NCBI GenBank assembly: GCA_003212375.1
Contig: QCPY01000004.1
Coordinates: 1 to 64,000 of the forward strand
Direction: 5' to 3'
Length of the DNA stretch: 64,000 bases
Origin: Prochlorococcus sp. AG-442-N17
GTDB lineage: Bacteria > Cyanobacteriota > Cyanobacteriia > PCC-6307 > Cyanobiaceae
The notes beneath the pieces are model-generated. The model ran no database searches, was not told where the DNA came from, and saw only the letters and a program-made list of their open reading frames with translations. Below are positions 35,522-45,342 of this stretch, one piece after another. The position numbers and the translations under genes were made by a program. Position 1 is the first letter of the stretch, and every line of letters begins with the position of its first letter.

Positions 35522-37063
35522 TTAATCTGATGCACCAAGGAATAATTTATATGTTTGATTATTAGTTTCCTCCCAATATTTATATCCTAAGAGTTCAACA
35601 AATTTTCCCCAGTCATTTATTTCATTCTTATCTATTAATACTCCAATTACAATTTTCCCCACATCAGCTCCATGATTTCTATAGTGGAAGATACTTATTG
35701 ACCAATTGGATTTCATTTTTTTAAGAAAGTTTATTAATGCCCCTGGTCTTTCCGGAAACTCAAATCTGTATAGTAATTCGACATGATTTGATTTAGCTGG
35801 TTCAGTTATTTTTTGAGGTAATCGACCACCTACCATGTGCCTCAGATGATTTTTAGATAATTCATCATTACTTATATCTATAAAAGGATAATTCGATTTT
35901 TTAAATATATTTATAAGATTTTCCTTATCAATTAAACCATTAACTTCTATTCCTACGAAGATTTGAGCATTAATAGAATTAGACATCCTATAACTGAATT
36001 CAGTTAAATTTCTATTATTTAACAAACTACAAAAATCAATTAAACTCCCTGCTTTTTCTGGTATTTCAACAGCCATCATTACTTCTTTACACTCTCCAAG
36101 TTCTGCTCTTTCTGCTACAAATCTAAGTCTTTCAAAATTCATATTTGCCCCACAAGCAATTGCTACCATTTTTTTATTTGAATGATTCGAATTCAAAATA
36201 TCTTTTTTCATTCCTGCTATTGATAAGGCTCCTGCAGGTTCTAAAATTGATCTTGTATCTTCGAAAACATCTTTTATAGCAGCACATATTTCATCGGTAT
36301 TAACCCTAATCATCTTATCTATATATTTCCTTCCAATATCAAAAGTATTTTTACCAATTTTTTTTACCGCTACTCCATCTGCAAATTGACCGACAGATGA
36401 TAATTCAACAATTTTTGATTCTTCCAAAGATTTTGTCATAGCGTCTGCGTCTTCAGGCTCTACGCCAATTATCTTTACTTCAGGCCATATTTTTTTTATG
36501 TATAAAGATATTCCTGATATTAATCCTCCTCCACCAACAGCAATATAAATTGCATAAGGTTTTTCCTTTAGTTGCTGTTCAAGTTCAATAGCAATAGTTC
36601 CTTGTCCAGCTATTACATCTGGATCATCAAATGGATGAATAAAACATAAATTTCTTTCTTGGCTAATCCTTAAAGCCTCTTTGTAAGTTTCATCATAATT
36701 ATCACCAAATAATATAACTTTTGCTCTTAAGTTCTTTACTGCATTAATTTTTACCAGAGGCGTTGTAATGGGCATTAATATGGTTGCTTGGCAATTTAAT
36801 TTCAGAGCACTAAGTGCAACTCCTTGAGCATGATTACCAGCACTTGAAGTGATTACTCCCTGAGTAAGCTGCGATTTACTGAGCTTACTCATCTTGTTAT
36901 ATGCCCCTCTTATTTTGAATGAAAATACATCTTGAAGATCTTCTCTTTTTAGAAAAACTTCATTATTAAGTGTATTACTTAAATTTTTAGCTTTCTCTAG
37001 TGGCGTTTTTTTTGCTACTTCATAGACTTCAGCTTGAAGTATTTTTTCAAAATAATCATTCAT
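35522..37063 (-). CDS. ilvA: Threonine ammonia-lyase, biosynthetic
   Basis: 513 residues. First enzyme of isoleucine synthesis, turning threonine into 2-oxobutanoate. The PLP-Lys is in FSFKIRGAYNKMSKL (about residue 50), followed by TSSAGNHAQGVA, and the glycine loop VGGGGLISGISLYI. The C-terminal ~190 residues hold two ACT-like regulatory domains (VMMAVEIPEKAGSLIDF and LLYRFEFPERPGALINFL), which bind isoleucine and valine in the E. coli type. Start ATG 37063; diverges from dxs over 116 bp. Confidence 0.97.
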   Translation of the reverse strand: MNDYFEKILQAEVYEVAKKTPLEKAKNLSNTLNNEVFLKREDLQDVFSFKIRGAYNKMSKLSKSQLTQGVITSSAGNHAQGVALSALKLNCQATILMPITTPLVKINAVKNLRAKVILFGDNYDETYKEALRISQERNLCFIHPFDDPDVIAGQGTIAIELEQQLKEKPYAIYIAVGGGGLISGISLYIKKIWPEVKIIGVEPEDADAMTKSLEESKIVELSSVGQFADGVAVKKIGKNTFDIGRKYIDKMIRVNTDEICAAIKDVFEDTRSILEPAGALSIAGMKKDILNSNHSNKKMVAIACGANMNFERLRFVAERAELGECKEVMMAVEIPEKAGSLIDFCSLLNNRNLTEFSYRMSNSINAQIFVGIEVNGLIDKENLINIFKKSNYPFIDISNDELSKNHLRHMVGGRLPQKITEPAKSNHVELLYRFEFPERPGALINFLKKMKSNWSISIFHYRNHGADVGKIVIGVLIDKNEINDWGKFVELLGYKYWEETNNQTYKLFLGASD

Positions 37064-37179
37064 ATATATATTTTTAGCATTAATTATTAATCTAATAAAA
37101 CATTACATGATCTATTTCAAAAAAAATACTCATTTTGCACCTCGGCGTTTTAGATTATATAGATACCAATCTTTATTAA

Positions 37180-39078
37180 ATGCTTTTAAGTGAGTTAAGT
37201 CATCCAAATCAACTTCATGGCTTAACAGTTTCACAATTAGAGGAAATTGCTTGTCAAATTAGAGAAAGGCATCTTCAAGTAGTATCTACTAGTGGTGGTC
37301 ATCTCGGTCCTGGATTAGGTGTGGTTGAGCTAACATTGGCTTTATATCAAACTCTTGATCTAGATTTCGACAAAGTTGTTTGGGATGTAGGACATCAAGC
37401 TTATCCCCATAAATTAATAACAGGCCGTTTCGGTCAATTTGATTCCCTTAGACAACAAAATGGAGTTGCTGGATATCTAAAAAGAAGCGAAAGTAAATTT
37501 GATCATTTTGGTGCGGGTCATGCAAGCACATCTATTTCTGCAGCATTGGGAATGGCAATAGCGAGAGATAGGAAAGGTGAAAATTATAAATGTGTCGCTG
37601 TTATTGGAGATGGAGCATTAACTGGAGGAATGGCATTAGAAGCTATAAACCATGCAGGTCACTTACCAAGTACTCCTTTTGTTGTAGTTTTAAACGATAA
37701 TGATATGTCTATTTCACCTCCAGTTGGAGCCTTATCATCTTACTTAAATAAGGTAAGAGTTAGTCCATCACTTAAATTTTTGTCTGATAGTGTTCAAGAA
37801 AGTGTAAAAAATATCCCATTAATCGGTAAAGATATTCCGGAAGAACTAAAAAATATTAAAGGAAGCGTTAGACGTTTAGCTGTGCCCAAGGTTGGTGCTG
37901 TTTTTGAAGAACTTGGATTTACATATATGGGTCCAATTGATGGACATGATATTGGAAATTTAGTTAATACATTTAACGCTGCTCATAAACTTAAAAAACC
38001 CGTACTTGTTCATGTTGTCACAACTAAAGGGAAGGGTTACCCTTATGCAGAAGCTGATCAGGTTGGTTATCATGCACAATCTGCATTTGATCTGACAACT
38101 GGGAAATCTATCCCTTCAAAAAAACCTAAGCCTGTTAGTTATAGTAAAATATTTGGTCAAACCTTATTGAAAATATGTGAACAAGATAGCAAAGTTGTAG
38201 GTATTACAGCTGCAATGGCTACAGGTACTGGTTTAGACATATTGCAAAAAAATATTCCAGATCAATATATCGATGTAGGAATAGCAGAACAACATGCAGT
38301 TACTCTTGCAGCAGGAATGTCATGCGATGGTCTTAAACCCGTTGTGGCTATATATAGTACATTCCTTCAACGTGCTTTCGATCAATTAATACATGATGTA
38401 GGGATACAAAATTTACCTGTATCATTCGTACTTGATAGAGCTGGGATAGTTGGAGCTGACGGTCCTACTCACCAAGGCCAGTACGATATAAGTTATATGA
38501 GATCTATACCTAATTTTGTATTAATGGCACCAAAAGATGAGTCTGAATTACAAAGAATGTTAATAACTTCAATAAACCATAAGGGCCCTACTGCTCTAAG
38601 AATACCAAGAGGTTCTGGATTAGGGGTAGCCGTAATGGATGAGGGTTGGGAACCTTTGAATATAGGTGAAGCAGAAATACTTGAAGAAGGAGAAGATATT
38701 TTAATTATTGCTTATGGATCAATGGTCGCATCTGCTATTGAAACAGCAAAGATACTAAAAAAAATGAATGTTAATGCATGTATTGTTAATGCAAGATTTG
38801 TCAAACCTCTAGATAAAAATCTTATTATGCCGTTAGCAAATAGGATTCAAAAAGTAGTTACTATGGAAGAAGGGACCCTTATAGGTGGATTTGGTTCCGC
38901 AATAGTTGAACTATTCAACGATAATGAACTAAATATTCCTGTTTACAGAATAGGTATACCAGATGTATTGGTTGATCATGCTTCACCTGATCAGAGTAAA
39001 GAAAAACTAGATCTTATGCCTGATCAGATGGCAGATAAAATTATCGAGAAATTTAAGTTAAATAAATTAAAAATTTAA
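37180..39078 (+). CDS. dxs: 1-deoxy-D-xylulose-5-phosphate synthase
   Basis: 632 residues. First step of the MEP isoprenoid pathway, joining pyruvate and glyceraldehyde-3-phosphate with thiamine diphosphate. Motifs: [37 protein letters not shown], the thiamine motif [18 protein letters not shown] (about 147-164), and the catalytic Glu in [16 protein letters not shown] (about 371). The length is normal. It converges with psaK, 11 bp apart. Flux control by this enzyme would feed chlorophyll phytol and carotenoids together with ispE at 13.6 kb. Confidence 0.98.
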   Translation: MLLSELSHPNQLHGLTVSQLEEIACQIRERHLQVVSTSGGHLGPGLGVVELTLALYQTLDLDFDKVVWDVGHQAYPHKLITGRFGQFDSLRQQNGVAGYLKRSESKFDHFGAGHASTSISAALGMAIARDRKGENYKCVAVIGDGALTGGMALEAINHAGHLPSTPFVVVLNDNDMSISPPVGALSSYLNKVRVSPSLKFLSDSVQESVKNIPLIGKDIPEELKNIKGSVRRLAVPKVGAVFEELGFTYMGPIDGHDIGNLVNTFNAAHKLKKPVLVHVVTTKGKGYPYAEADQVGYHAQSAFDLTTGKSIPSKKPKPVSYSKIFGQTLLKICEQDSKVVGITAAMATGTGLDILQKNIPDQYIDVGIAEQHAVTLAAGMSCDGLKPVVAIYSTFLQRAFDQLIHDVGIQNLPVSFVLDRAGIVGADGPTHQGQYDISYMRSIPNFVLMAPKDESELQRMLITSINHKGPTALRIPRGSGLGVAVMDEGWEPLNIGEAEILEEGEDILIIAYGSMVASAIETAKILKKMNVNACIVNARFVKPLDKNLIMPLANRIQKVVTMEEGTLIGGFGSAIVELFNDNELNIPVYRIGIPDVLVDHASPDQSKEKLDLMPDQMADKIIEKFKLNKLKI

Positions 39079-39089
39079 TAAATAAATTT

Positions 39090-39350
39090 TTATAAAACAC
39101 CTCTTGAAGCTAATCCTAGGATAGCCCCAATTCCGAATATGTGACCAAGGCAGTTAGCTCCCACTACTGATGCATGACTTAAACCACCATAAAATTTTGA
39201 ATTAGGTATTTCAAATCCTTCATTAGGTTTTCTAATTGTTGCTCTAGCAATTGCATAAGCAAAAACATTACATGCAATCATTACGACGGCACACTTTGGA
39301 GACCAAGAAAAAGTTGCTGGATCTGCAGCTGCAAATAATGTAGTAAACAT
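39090..39350 (-). CDS. psaK: Photosystem I reaction centre subunit PsaK
   Basis: 86 residues, the usual length. PsaK is a two-helix peripheral PSI subunit that takes part in antenna and phycobilisome or Pcb contacts. Predicted helices lie around 15-38 and 58-82; the motifs FSWSPKCAVVMIACNVFAYAI, GLSHASVVGANCLGHIFGIGAILGL (quoted in part: ASVVGANCLGHIFGIGAIL) are typical. It sits between dxs (convergent) and the DUF3593/DUF2499 pair on the same strand, with a 66 bp gap. Confidence 0.95.
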   Translation of the reverse strand: MFTTLFAAADPATFSWSPKCAVVMIACNVFAYAIARATIRKPNEGFEIPNSKFYGGLSHASVVGANCLGHIFGIGAILGLASRGVL

Positions 39351-39416
39351 AAAAAATCGTTATTTTCATATATTCTCTAATACTTTTACCTAAAAAACAC
39401 AAAATTGTAAAAGGTC

Positions 39417-39752
39417 TTAAGAGTTGTTTACTTCTAAGTTATTTAACATCTGCATAAAACCAAACAATATTACAAAATCACTTAAAGTTAAGAAAAATTC
39501 CGCTGAGCCATGCAGGAAGTCAACCTCAACAAGGGTTTTATCGTAGAAATTTAAAGCAAAAATAGACATCAAAATAGTTATGAATACAAATAATACTGTT
39601 AATGAAAAACCTATTTTTACAAAATTATTAACTGATTTGATTTTATATAAGTAAAACAAAAATATTGCATATGGAATTATTGATACTGCGAACAATGATG
39701 TGTTATCTATTGAACCTAATTTTTCTATAAATTTTAAAAATAAATCATTCAT
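39417..39752 (-). CDS. DUF3593 membrane protein
   Basis: 111 residues, three predicted membrane helices (about 18-35, 45-66, 80-102). It matches DUF3593, a cyanobacteria/plastid family that neighbours DUF2499 in many cyanobacteria; no role is known. The start overlaps the DUF2499 stop by 8 bp (39745-39752), so the two are translated together and may form one complex. Recognition is from memory of the pair. Confidence 0.8.
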   Translation of the reverse strand: MNDLFLKFIEKLGSIDNTSLFAVSIIPYAIFLFYLYKIKSVNNFVKIGFSLTVLFVFITILMSIFALNFYDKTLVEVDFLHGSAEFFLTLSDFVILFGFMQMLNNLEVNNS

Positions 39753-40047
39753 AAGTCTCTTTTCCTCTAAAAATCATTATTGCAGCAAGGGCTAATGTTG
39801 AATTTCCTATAAAAGTAAATATTCCTTGAAGAGATACTAGACCGTAAAGATTTTCTTGGTTGTCATAGATATGCCAAGTGATCGCACACATAGCACCTAT
39901 TAAGTTTGGGACCATAGCGAGGCTTAACCAAAAAAAGAAATCATATTTTTTATATTTAGAAATTTTGTTTATGACTAATATGGCAAAAATCCATTCTATT
40001 ACTGATGAGATATGTATTAACCAAGTTCCAAATGATAATTCGTGCAA
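39745..40047 (-). CDS. DUF2499 membrane protein (Ycf49-like)
   Basis: 100 residues, three predicted helices, with the family motif LSFGTWLIHISSVIEWIFAI near the start and AMVPNLIGAMCAITWHIYDN. The family is found in cyanobacteria and plastids (Ycf49-like), with no known function. It is upstream of the DUF3593 gene on the same strand, overlapping by 8 bp, and 4 bp downstream of the peroxiredoxin gene, so a three-gene unit prxQ-DUF2499-DUF3593 is likely. Confidence 0.82.
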   Translation of the reverse strand: MHELSFGTWLIHISSVIEWIFAILVINKISKYKKYDFFFWLSLAMVPNLIGAMCAITWHIYDNQENLYGLVSLQGIFTFIGNSTLALAAIMIFRGKETYE

Positions 40048-40051
40048 AATT

Positions 40052-40585
40052 TTATATTTTTTTCTTTAAAACGTTGAGAACATCTTTAGCATGATTTATA
40101 GGTAAAACACTAATCCATCTATAAGAAATTTTTCCATCAGGAGAAATCAAAAAAGTATTTCTATCGGAGAATGGAGGAATCCAGGAACCATATCTATCAC
40201 TAATAATTCCGTCAGGATCAGATAATAAAGTGTAGTTTATGGATTTCTCGCTGCAGAAACTTTCATGAGAATCTTGATTATCAGCACTAATGCCTACAAT
40301 TTCGGCATTATTTTTTGAAAAATCTTTTTTTAATTCGGAAAAACCTTTAGCTTCAAGAGTGCAGCCTGCTGTAAAATCTTTAGGGTAAAAATACATAACA
40401 AGCCATTTACCTTGAAAATCTCTTAATTCCCAAGATTTTTTTGTTTTTATGTTTTTATTAAAACCTTCTAACTGAAAATTTGGAGCCATATCTCCAACTT
40501 CAGGAGCAAAATCGAAAGAGAAGACTGAATTACAATTAAATAAGAAAATAGATGTTATAAATATACTCGCAACTAAATTTCTCAT
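40052..40585 (-). CDS. Peroxiredoxin of the PrxQ/BCP type with an N-terminal export signal
   Basis: 177 residues. A hydrophobic leader (about 1-22, ending near VFSF) suggests export to the thylakoid lumen or periplasm. The thiol-peroxidase fold follows: PEVGDMAPNFQL, LVMYFYPKDFTAGCTLEAKGF with the peroxidatic Cys, AEIVGISADNQDSHESFCS, and YTLLSDPDG. The resolving Cys usual five residues later in the GCTxxxC helix is replaced (Ala-Lys-Gly-Phe), so resolution must use the Cys in ESFCSEK or another thiol. The gene is 6 bp downstream of rpmB. Confidence 0.88.
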   Translation of the reverse strand: MRNLVASIFITSIFLFNCNSVFSFDFAPEVGDMAPNFQLEGFNKNIKTKKSWELRDFQGKWLVMYFYPKDFTAGCTLEAKGFSELKKDFSKNNAEIVGISADNQDSHESFCSEKSINYTLLSDPDGIISDRYGSWIPPFSDRNTFLISPDGKISYRWISVLPINHAKDVLNVLKKKI

Positions 40586-40591
40586 TAAAAT

Positions 40592-40828
40592 TTAGAATTT
40601 TTTTAAATCAACTGCATTTGATTTAGCAAATTTATCTAAACCTACTTTTTGTATAGACTTTAGTGCTTTGGTACTTATTTTTATATTTACCCATTTTTTG
40701 CCCTCTTCCCACCATAGTCTCCTTTTTTGGAGATTAACTTGCTGCAACTTTTTTGTACGAATATGTGAGTGACTCACTGCCATCCCATTATTAGCTTTTG
40801 CACCAGTCAGTTCACAAACTCTTGACAT
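40592..40828 (-). CDS. rpmB: 50S ribosomal protein L28
   Basis: 78 residues, the normal length for L28 without zinc-finger cysteines (only one Cys near the start). L28 sits near the E-site side of the large subunit. Motifs: [36 protein letters not shown] and [20 protein letters not shown]. It is 39 bp downstream of htpG on the same strand and 6 bp upstream of the peroxiredoxin gene. Confidence 0.98.
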   Translation of the reverse strand: MSRVCELTGAKANNGMAVSHSHIRTKKLQQVNLQKRRLWWEEGKKWVNIKISTKALKSIQKVGLDKFAKSNAVDLKKF

Positions 40829-40867
40829 ATTTTTTGAGTTATATCTTTAAAAATTCTAACACATGAC

Positions 40868-42772
40868 TCAATTTGTTGAATTAAGTAATTCAGAAATTAA
40901 ATCGGCATTATTATTTTGTAAATTAATTATCTGTTCTTGATCTAATCCACCAACGGAAAGCTTAGCCATATCGTAAACATGATTAGCAATTTTAGATGCC
41001 AATGGATTTTCAATAGGATCTTTTTTATCAATAATTATTTTGTTGCCAGTAATTTTATTAAGACCAACAATAAGTGGATGTTCTTTGTTAATTAAGAGTA
41101 CATGATATTCAGGTAAGCCAGGCATCTTTTGTTCCATGTAAGCGCCCATATCATTAATTCTTCTCATTTGTTCTGGAAGCAAGATCATAGCTGGTGGAGC
41201 ATCTTTACTTGAAAGTGACTGTACTTTAACTGTTACTTTCTCATTGTTAAGAGCCTTAACTATCGTATCTTTAAGATTATCCGTATTTGATTTGCCATCC
41301 TTATCTACAATTTCTTTAGATTCTTTATCTCCTAGTTCATTTATTTCTGAATCTACTCTTTGGAATTGATAATCTTCATTTTTACTTTCCAACCATGGGA
41401 GAAATTGTGCGTCAATTAAAGGATCTGATTTAATAACTTCCTTATTATCAGATAAACAGATATTTAATGCACTTGACTGTGCAATCAAATCTGAACAGTA
41501 AATTATTTTTTTAGAATCAGTTAACTTATTTCGTTCTTTGTAATTTGCGAGAGTTGTGAAATACTTATCATTGGATTTGATAAGGGATTTATTTTCAATG
41601 TCTTTAGTTAGATCTTTATCTGATTTTATTATTGTTTCGAAAATTATACTGTTATCGACTAAATCAGCAAATTTTTCATCCTCGATAGCACCAATTTTAA
41701 TAAAAGCAGAGATGGAATCCCAAATTTCTGCATAAAATTCTGGTGAATTTTTTATCAAATCCTTCAGTTTATTAGCAATTTTTTTTGAGATAAATGATGA
41801 TATAGACCTTACTTTTCTATCTGTTTGCAATGCGCTTCTACTAACATTCAAAGGTATATCTGTAGAGTCAATAACTCCTCTTAGAGGTAAAAGGTATTTT
41901 GGTACTATCTCTTTAATTGAATCGCTTACGAAAACTTGATTGCAAAATAGTTTTATTTCTCCCTTTTCCCAATCAGCTCTACCTGACAACTTTGGAAAAT
42001 ACAATATCCCTTGTATGTCATACGGATAATCTGTATTTAAATGAATCCATAACAGTGGATCTCCCTGGAAAGGATAAAGGTATTTATATAACTCAATATA
42101 ATCTTCGTCTTTTAATTCACTAGGTTGTTTTCTCCAGGGAGGATTTTTCTTATTAATTGTCTCACCCTCAAGTAACACATCTATTGGCATAAAGTCACAA
42201 TATTTTTTTATTAGAGATTTAATCCTTTCAGGCTCGATAAACTCTTTTTCTTCTTCAAGTAGGTGAAGTATCACATCTGTACCAATAGTCTCTCTTTCTG
42301 ATTCTTCTAATGTGAAATTTGGCGATCCGTCACAAGACCACTTGAAAGCTTTTGATTCTCCAATTGCTGATTTAGTTAATATATCAACTCTATCTGCCAC
42401 CATGAAGCTTGAATAAAAACCAAGACCAAAATGGCCTATAAATTCATCATTATCTTTTTTGTATTTAGTTAGAAATTCTTCTGCGCTCGAAAATGCGACT
42501 TGGTTTATGTACTTCTTAATTTCTTCATCATTCATTCCAATTCCATTATCGGAAATTGTTAGTGTATTATTTTCACGGTCAATAGATATCTTTACTTGAG
42601 CTTCTTCATTATTTTCGCAGTCGCCTGCCATAGATGCCATTCTTCGTTTACTTATTGCATCAACACCATTACTAACAAGTTCTCTTAAAAAGATTTCATG
42701 GTCAGAATATACTGCCTTCTTGATAATTGGGAAAATATTTTCGGTATTTATACGAATTTCGCCTTTTTCCAT
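40868..42772 (-). CDS. htpG: Molecular chaperone HtpG (Hsp90)
   Basis: 634 residues, the bacterial Hsp90. The GHKL ATP-binding domain is at the N-terminus: the catalytic Glu in FLRELVSNGVDAISKRR, ISDNGIGMNDEEI, and FIGHFGLGFYSSFMVADRV. The middle domain includes DSTDIPLNVSRSALQTDRK with the catalytic Arg, and the C-terminal dimerization domain ends at 634. It helps refold proteins and, in cyanobacteria, tetrapyrrole enzymes under heat or light stress. It is upstream of rpmB by 39 bp on the same strand. The Gly in ELVSNG replaces the common Ala of SNASDA. Confidence 0.97.
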   Translation of the reverse strand: MEKGEIRINTENIFPIIKKAVYSDHEIFLRELVSNGVDAISKRRMASMAGDCENNEEAQVKISIDRENNTLTISDNGIGMNDEEIKKYINQVAFSSAEEFLTKYKKDNDEFIGHFGLGFYSSFMVADRVDILTKSAIGESKAFKWSCDGSPNFTLEESERETIGTDVILHLLEEEKEFIEPERIKSLIKKYCDFMPIDVLLEGETINKKNPPWRKQPSELKDEDYIELYKYLYPFQGDPLLWIHLNTDYPYDIQGILYFPKLSGRADWEKGEIKLFCNQVFVSDSIKEIVPKYLLPLRGVIDSTDIPLNVSRSALQTDRKVRSISSFISKKIANKLKDLIKNSPEFYAEIWDSISAFIKIGAIEDEKFADLVDNSIIFETIIKSDKDLTKDIENKSLIKSNDKYFTTLANYKERNKLTDSKKIIYCSDLIAQSSALNICLSDNKEVIKSDPLIDAQFLPWLESKNEDYQFQRVDSEINELGDKESKEIVDKDGKSNTDNLKDTIVKALNNEKVTVKVQSLSSKDAPPAMILLPEQMRRINDMGAYMEQKMPGLPEYHVLLINKEHPLIVGLNKITGNKIIIDKKDPIENPLASKIANHVYDMAKLSVGGLDQEQIINLQNNNADLISELLNSTN

Positions 42773-42897
42773 TTAAAAAAATCAAACATTTTAAATTTTA
42801 TTTCCTAAAAACTAGTTAATCAAGTTTAATTAAGAGTATTGTCCGAACATTAAAGATATTTAAGTTAGATTGATTAATTAATTAATGAGAAAGTTAT

Positions 42898-44049
42898 TTA
42901 TTTAACCCAAAATATCTCAGAACAATTATTTTCTTTCATTATTTGATTGGCTTTAGCCAAGTCATCACAAGGATTTAAATGTAAGACAGCGATATTCCCT
43001 TTTTTCTGTAATTCTTTTTGCTCGTTAATACCTTTTTCTAACAAATAAGTATCTTTAAACATTAATAAAATCTTTTTCTTATCTATCTTTTCTTCCTTTA
43101 TTAAATTTCTTAAGTTATCGATTGAAATTGTAAAACCAATTCCATTTAAAATTTTCTCTTTGGGGCTAAAGAATCTAACTAATTCATCATATCTTCCACC
43201 TTTTGCTATGACATTTTTATTTTTACCATTATCACCTATAAGTTGAAATACTATCCCTTCGTATAAATTTAAATGAGGTTGAAAAGTCGGATCAAGTTGT
43301 AATTTAACGCTATATTTATTTGATATTTTTGATAACGTTTCAAATAAAAAATTTAGGTCATCTAAAGTTTTACTAGTGCTGTATATATTTTTCAATTTTT
43401 TTAATATAGTGATTGGTTCTCCTCTAGTGAATAATAAATCTTTAAGAATATATTTATCGTCTTCATCAATTCCTAATTTAGATAATTTATCTAGATCAAA
43501 GTTAACCAGACTTTTTTTGATTTCTTCAAAATTATTATTTTTATATTTATTCAAGATTAAGTCCATTATTTTTGTTGTACTTACTAGTAGACATAAATTA
43601 CAACCATCCTTCAAATTAATATTATCTATTGCATCAAACAACATATTAATAACTTCAATTTCTGGATATTTTGTGTCATATCCAATTAGTTCAATTCCGC
43701 TTTGAAGTTTCTCTTGCAACTTAAATGAATTTTTATTATTTTGTTTTTTATCAAAGACCATTCCATTGGTAAATAATCTTATTGGTCTTTTCTGATTTAT
43801 TAATCTTGTAGATGACAATTTAACAATAGATGTAGTCATTTCTGGTCTTAAACACAATGAATTATTACTAACTATTCCAACAACCTCATTTTCTTCAATC
43901 ACACCGCGACCTTTTATCGTCTCTAAAGTATTTATAAATGAAGGTGAGACTTCTTCATAACCCCATAATTTATAAATATTATTTAATTTATTGATAATAT
44001 TAGAATTATTTTTTACATCTACTAATTTAAATTCCTTTATATCAGTCAT
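42898..44049 (-). CDS. hisZ: ATP phosphoribosyltransferase regulatory subunit HisZ
   Basis: 383 residues, a histidyl-tRNA synthetase-like protein without the tRNA-binding domain. HisZ activates the short HisG in the first step of histidine synthesis. The fold motifs are seen as LNNIYKLWGYEEVSPSFI, LCLRPEMTTSIVKL, and GKNKNVIAKGGRYDELVRFF near 275-295, then GIGFTISIDNLRNL. The genuine HisRS motif 2 arginines are altered, as in HisZ. It is followed by 125 bp of AT-rich non-coding sequence in front of htpG (divergent? no: both minus, htpG downstream), and starts 16 bp after the phosphatase gene, same strand. Confidence 0.93.
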   Translation of the reverse strand: MTDIKEFKLVDVKNNSNIINKLNNIYKLWGYEEVSPSFINTLETIKGRGVIEENEVVGIVSNNSLCLRPEMTTSIVKLSSTRLINQKRPIRLFTNGMVFDKKQNNKNSFKLQEKLQSGIELIGYDTKYPEIEVINMLFDAIDNINLKDGCNLCLLVSTTKIMDLILNKYKNNNFEEIKKSLVNFDLDKLSKLGIDEDDKYILKDLLFTRGEPITILKKLKNIYSTSKTLDDLNFLFETLSKISNKYSVKLQLDPTFQPHLNLYEGIVFQLIGDNGKNKNVIAKGGRYDELVRFFSPKEKILNGIGFTISIDNLRNLIKEEKIDKKKILLMFKDTYLLEKGINEQKELQKKGNIAVLHLNPCDDLAKANQIMKENNCSEIFWVK

Positions 44050-44064
44050 TTTAATATTTAATAG

Positions 44065-44913
44065 TTAGGTATAAAGATTTTTATTAAATGGAGAAACATT
44101 ATCTAGTTCTTTTTTTAATTCATCCTCAAGTGTGGGGGAGCACGCAAGAATTCTTCCAGAACTTAAATTAAATTTGCCTGATGGATAATCCGAAATAATT
44201 CCACCTGCCTCTTTAACAATAATAGCACCGGCAGCTAAGTCCCACACTTCTAATCCCCTTTCCCAATATCCATCTACCTTTCCTGAAGCAACAAATGCTA
44301 GATCAACTGCCGCTGCTCCTCCTCTTCTAACTCCTCTGGTTTTATGTGTTAGGTAACAAAATTCAGCATAATTATTATCATCTGTTTCAAACCTGTCATA
44401 AGAAAAACCAGTCACAAGCAAACTATCTGAAAGATTTAGTGGACTAGATACTTTAAGTTCTGAATCATTGCAGAATGAGCCATGACCAATGCAAGCTGAA
44501 TATAATTCATTTAAATATGGTACTGATATAGCTCCTATGATTGGTTTATTTTTATATACAAGACCAATTGAAGTTCCAAAAAAGGGATATCCATGGGAAT
44601 AATTAGTTGTCCCGTCTAATGGGTCTATACACCATGTTAAATCTGAGGATTTGTTTACTTTCCCAGATTCCTCAGCATTGATAGATATGTTGGGTGTCTC
44701 TTCTATTAAATATTCTTTTATTTTATTTTCAACTTCCAAATCTACATTGGTTACAAGGTCACCTTTCCTTCCTTTAGAAGATATTTTTTGAATTTTATTG
44801 TAATTAATTTTTAAAATCTCATTACCAATTAGAGCAGATTTTTTTGCTATTTCATACAAACTGGATAAGTTTATTTGATTTAAAATTTCCTCTTTTTCAC
44901 TTAATTCAAACAT
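44065..44913 (-). CDS. Inositol-monophosphatase-family phosphatase
   Basis: 282 residues. Li+-sensitive Mg-phosphatase fold: KGDLVTNVDLEVENKIKEYL, the metal-binding INAEESGK, WCIDPLDGTTNYSHGYPFFG with DPxDGT, and the C-terminal WERGLEVWDLAAGAIIVKEAGG with the WDxAAG motif. Substrates in this family include inositol phosphate, fructose-1,6-bisphosphate, histidinol phosphate and PAP. Since hisZ lies directly downstream on the same strand (16 bp), a histidinol-phosphate phosphatase (HisN-like) is an attractive but unproven idea. It follows the ferredoxin gene by 5 bp. Confidence 0.9.
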   Translation of the reverse strand: MFELSEKEEILNQINLSSLYEIAKKSALIGNEILKINYNKIQKISSKGRKGDLVTNVDLEVENKIKEYLIEETPNISINAEESGKVNKSSDLTWCIDPLDGTTNYSHGYPFFGTSIGLVYKNKPIIGAISVPYLNELYSACIGHGSFCNDSELKVSSPLNLSDSLLVTGFSYDRFETDDNNYAEFCYLTHKTRGVRRGGAAAVDLAFVASGKVDGYWERGLEVWDLAAGAIIVKEAGGIISDYPSGKFNLSSGRILACSPTLEDELKKELDNVSPFNKNLYT

Positions 44914-44918
44914 GATAA

Positions 44919-45293
44919 TTAATCTTCCTCAAATTCCCATGGTGGCGCAACTCTTGTATTTCCCTTCCCAAAATATTGTCCAAATTGTAAATCGTATACT
45001 TCATCTTCATATGTAGTTTCTACCTCTAAATTTGAAGTTGCTTTAGCGACACAAAGAAGTGCATAACCTTTGTCTTTTAAGGCTTGAGATACACCCATGG
45101 CTTCAGGTTGTTGCAAAGTACCAGATATTATTTTAACTGCACAACTTGTACAGCAACCATTTCTGCATGAAAATGCAAGTTTAAAACCTTTCTTTTCAAA
45201 TTCCTTAAGTATATACTCGTCACTGTTAACCTGTTCTTGGTAGACCTTTCCGGTATTTTTATTTTTAATCGTGACTGTGAAAGTCTTTTTCAA
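44919..45293 (-). CDS. [2Fe-2S] ferredoxin, plant type
   Basis: 124 residues, longer than PetF (about 98) by a C-terminal tail ending in GKGNTRVAPPWEFEED. The cluster ligands are in SCRNGCCTSCAVKI (C-x4-C-x2-C) and LLCVAKATS about 29 residues later. An extra Cys replaces the usual Ala or Gly inside the loop. It carries electrons in photosynthetic or biosynthetic reductions; the tail suggests a specialised partner. It leads a minus-strand run ferredoxin-phosphatase-hisZ (5 and 16 bp gaps). Confidence 0.92.
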   Translation of the reverse strand: MKKTFTVTIKNKNTGKVYQEQVNSDEYILKEFEKKGFKLAFSCRNGCCTSCAVKIISGTLQQPEAMGVSQALKDKGYALLCVAKATSNLEVETTYEDEVYDLQFGQYFGKGNTRVAPPWEFEED

Positions 45294-45342
45294 ATAAATT
45301 TCCTCAAAAATGGGATTATAAAGAGTTAAAATGTTTATCTCG

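Noticed and set aside
39050..39100. Possible hairpin terminator between dxs and psaK
   Set aside because: A 9 bp A/T-only inverted repeat with no distinct T-run; too common in this composition.
43376..43705. 109-codon plus-strand frame
   Set aside because: Lies wholly inside hisZ on the other strand and reads as the hydrophobic shadow of AT-rich codons.
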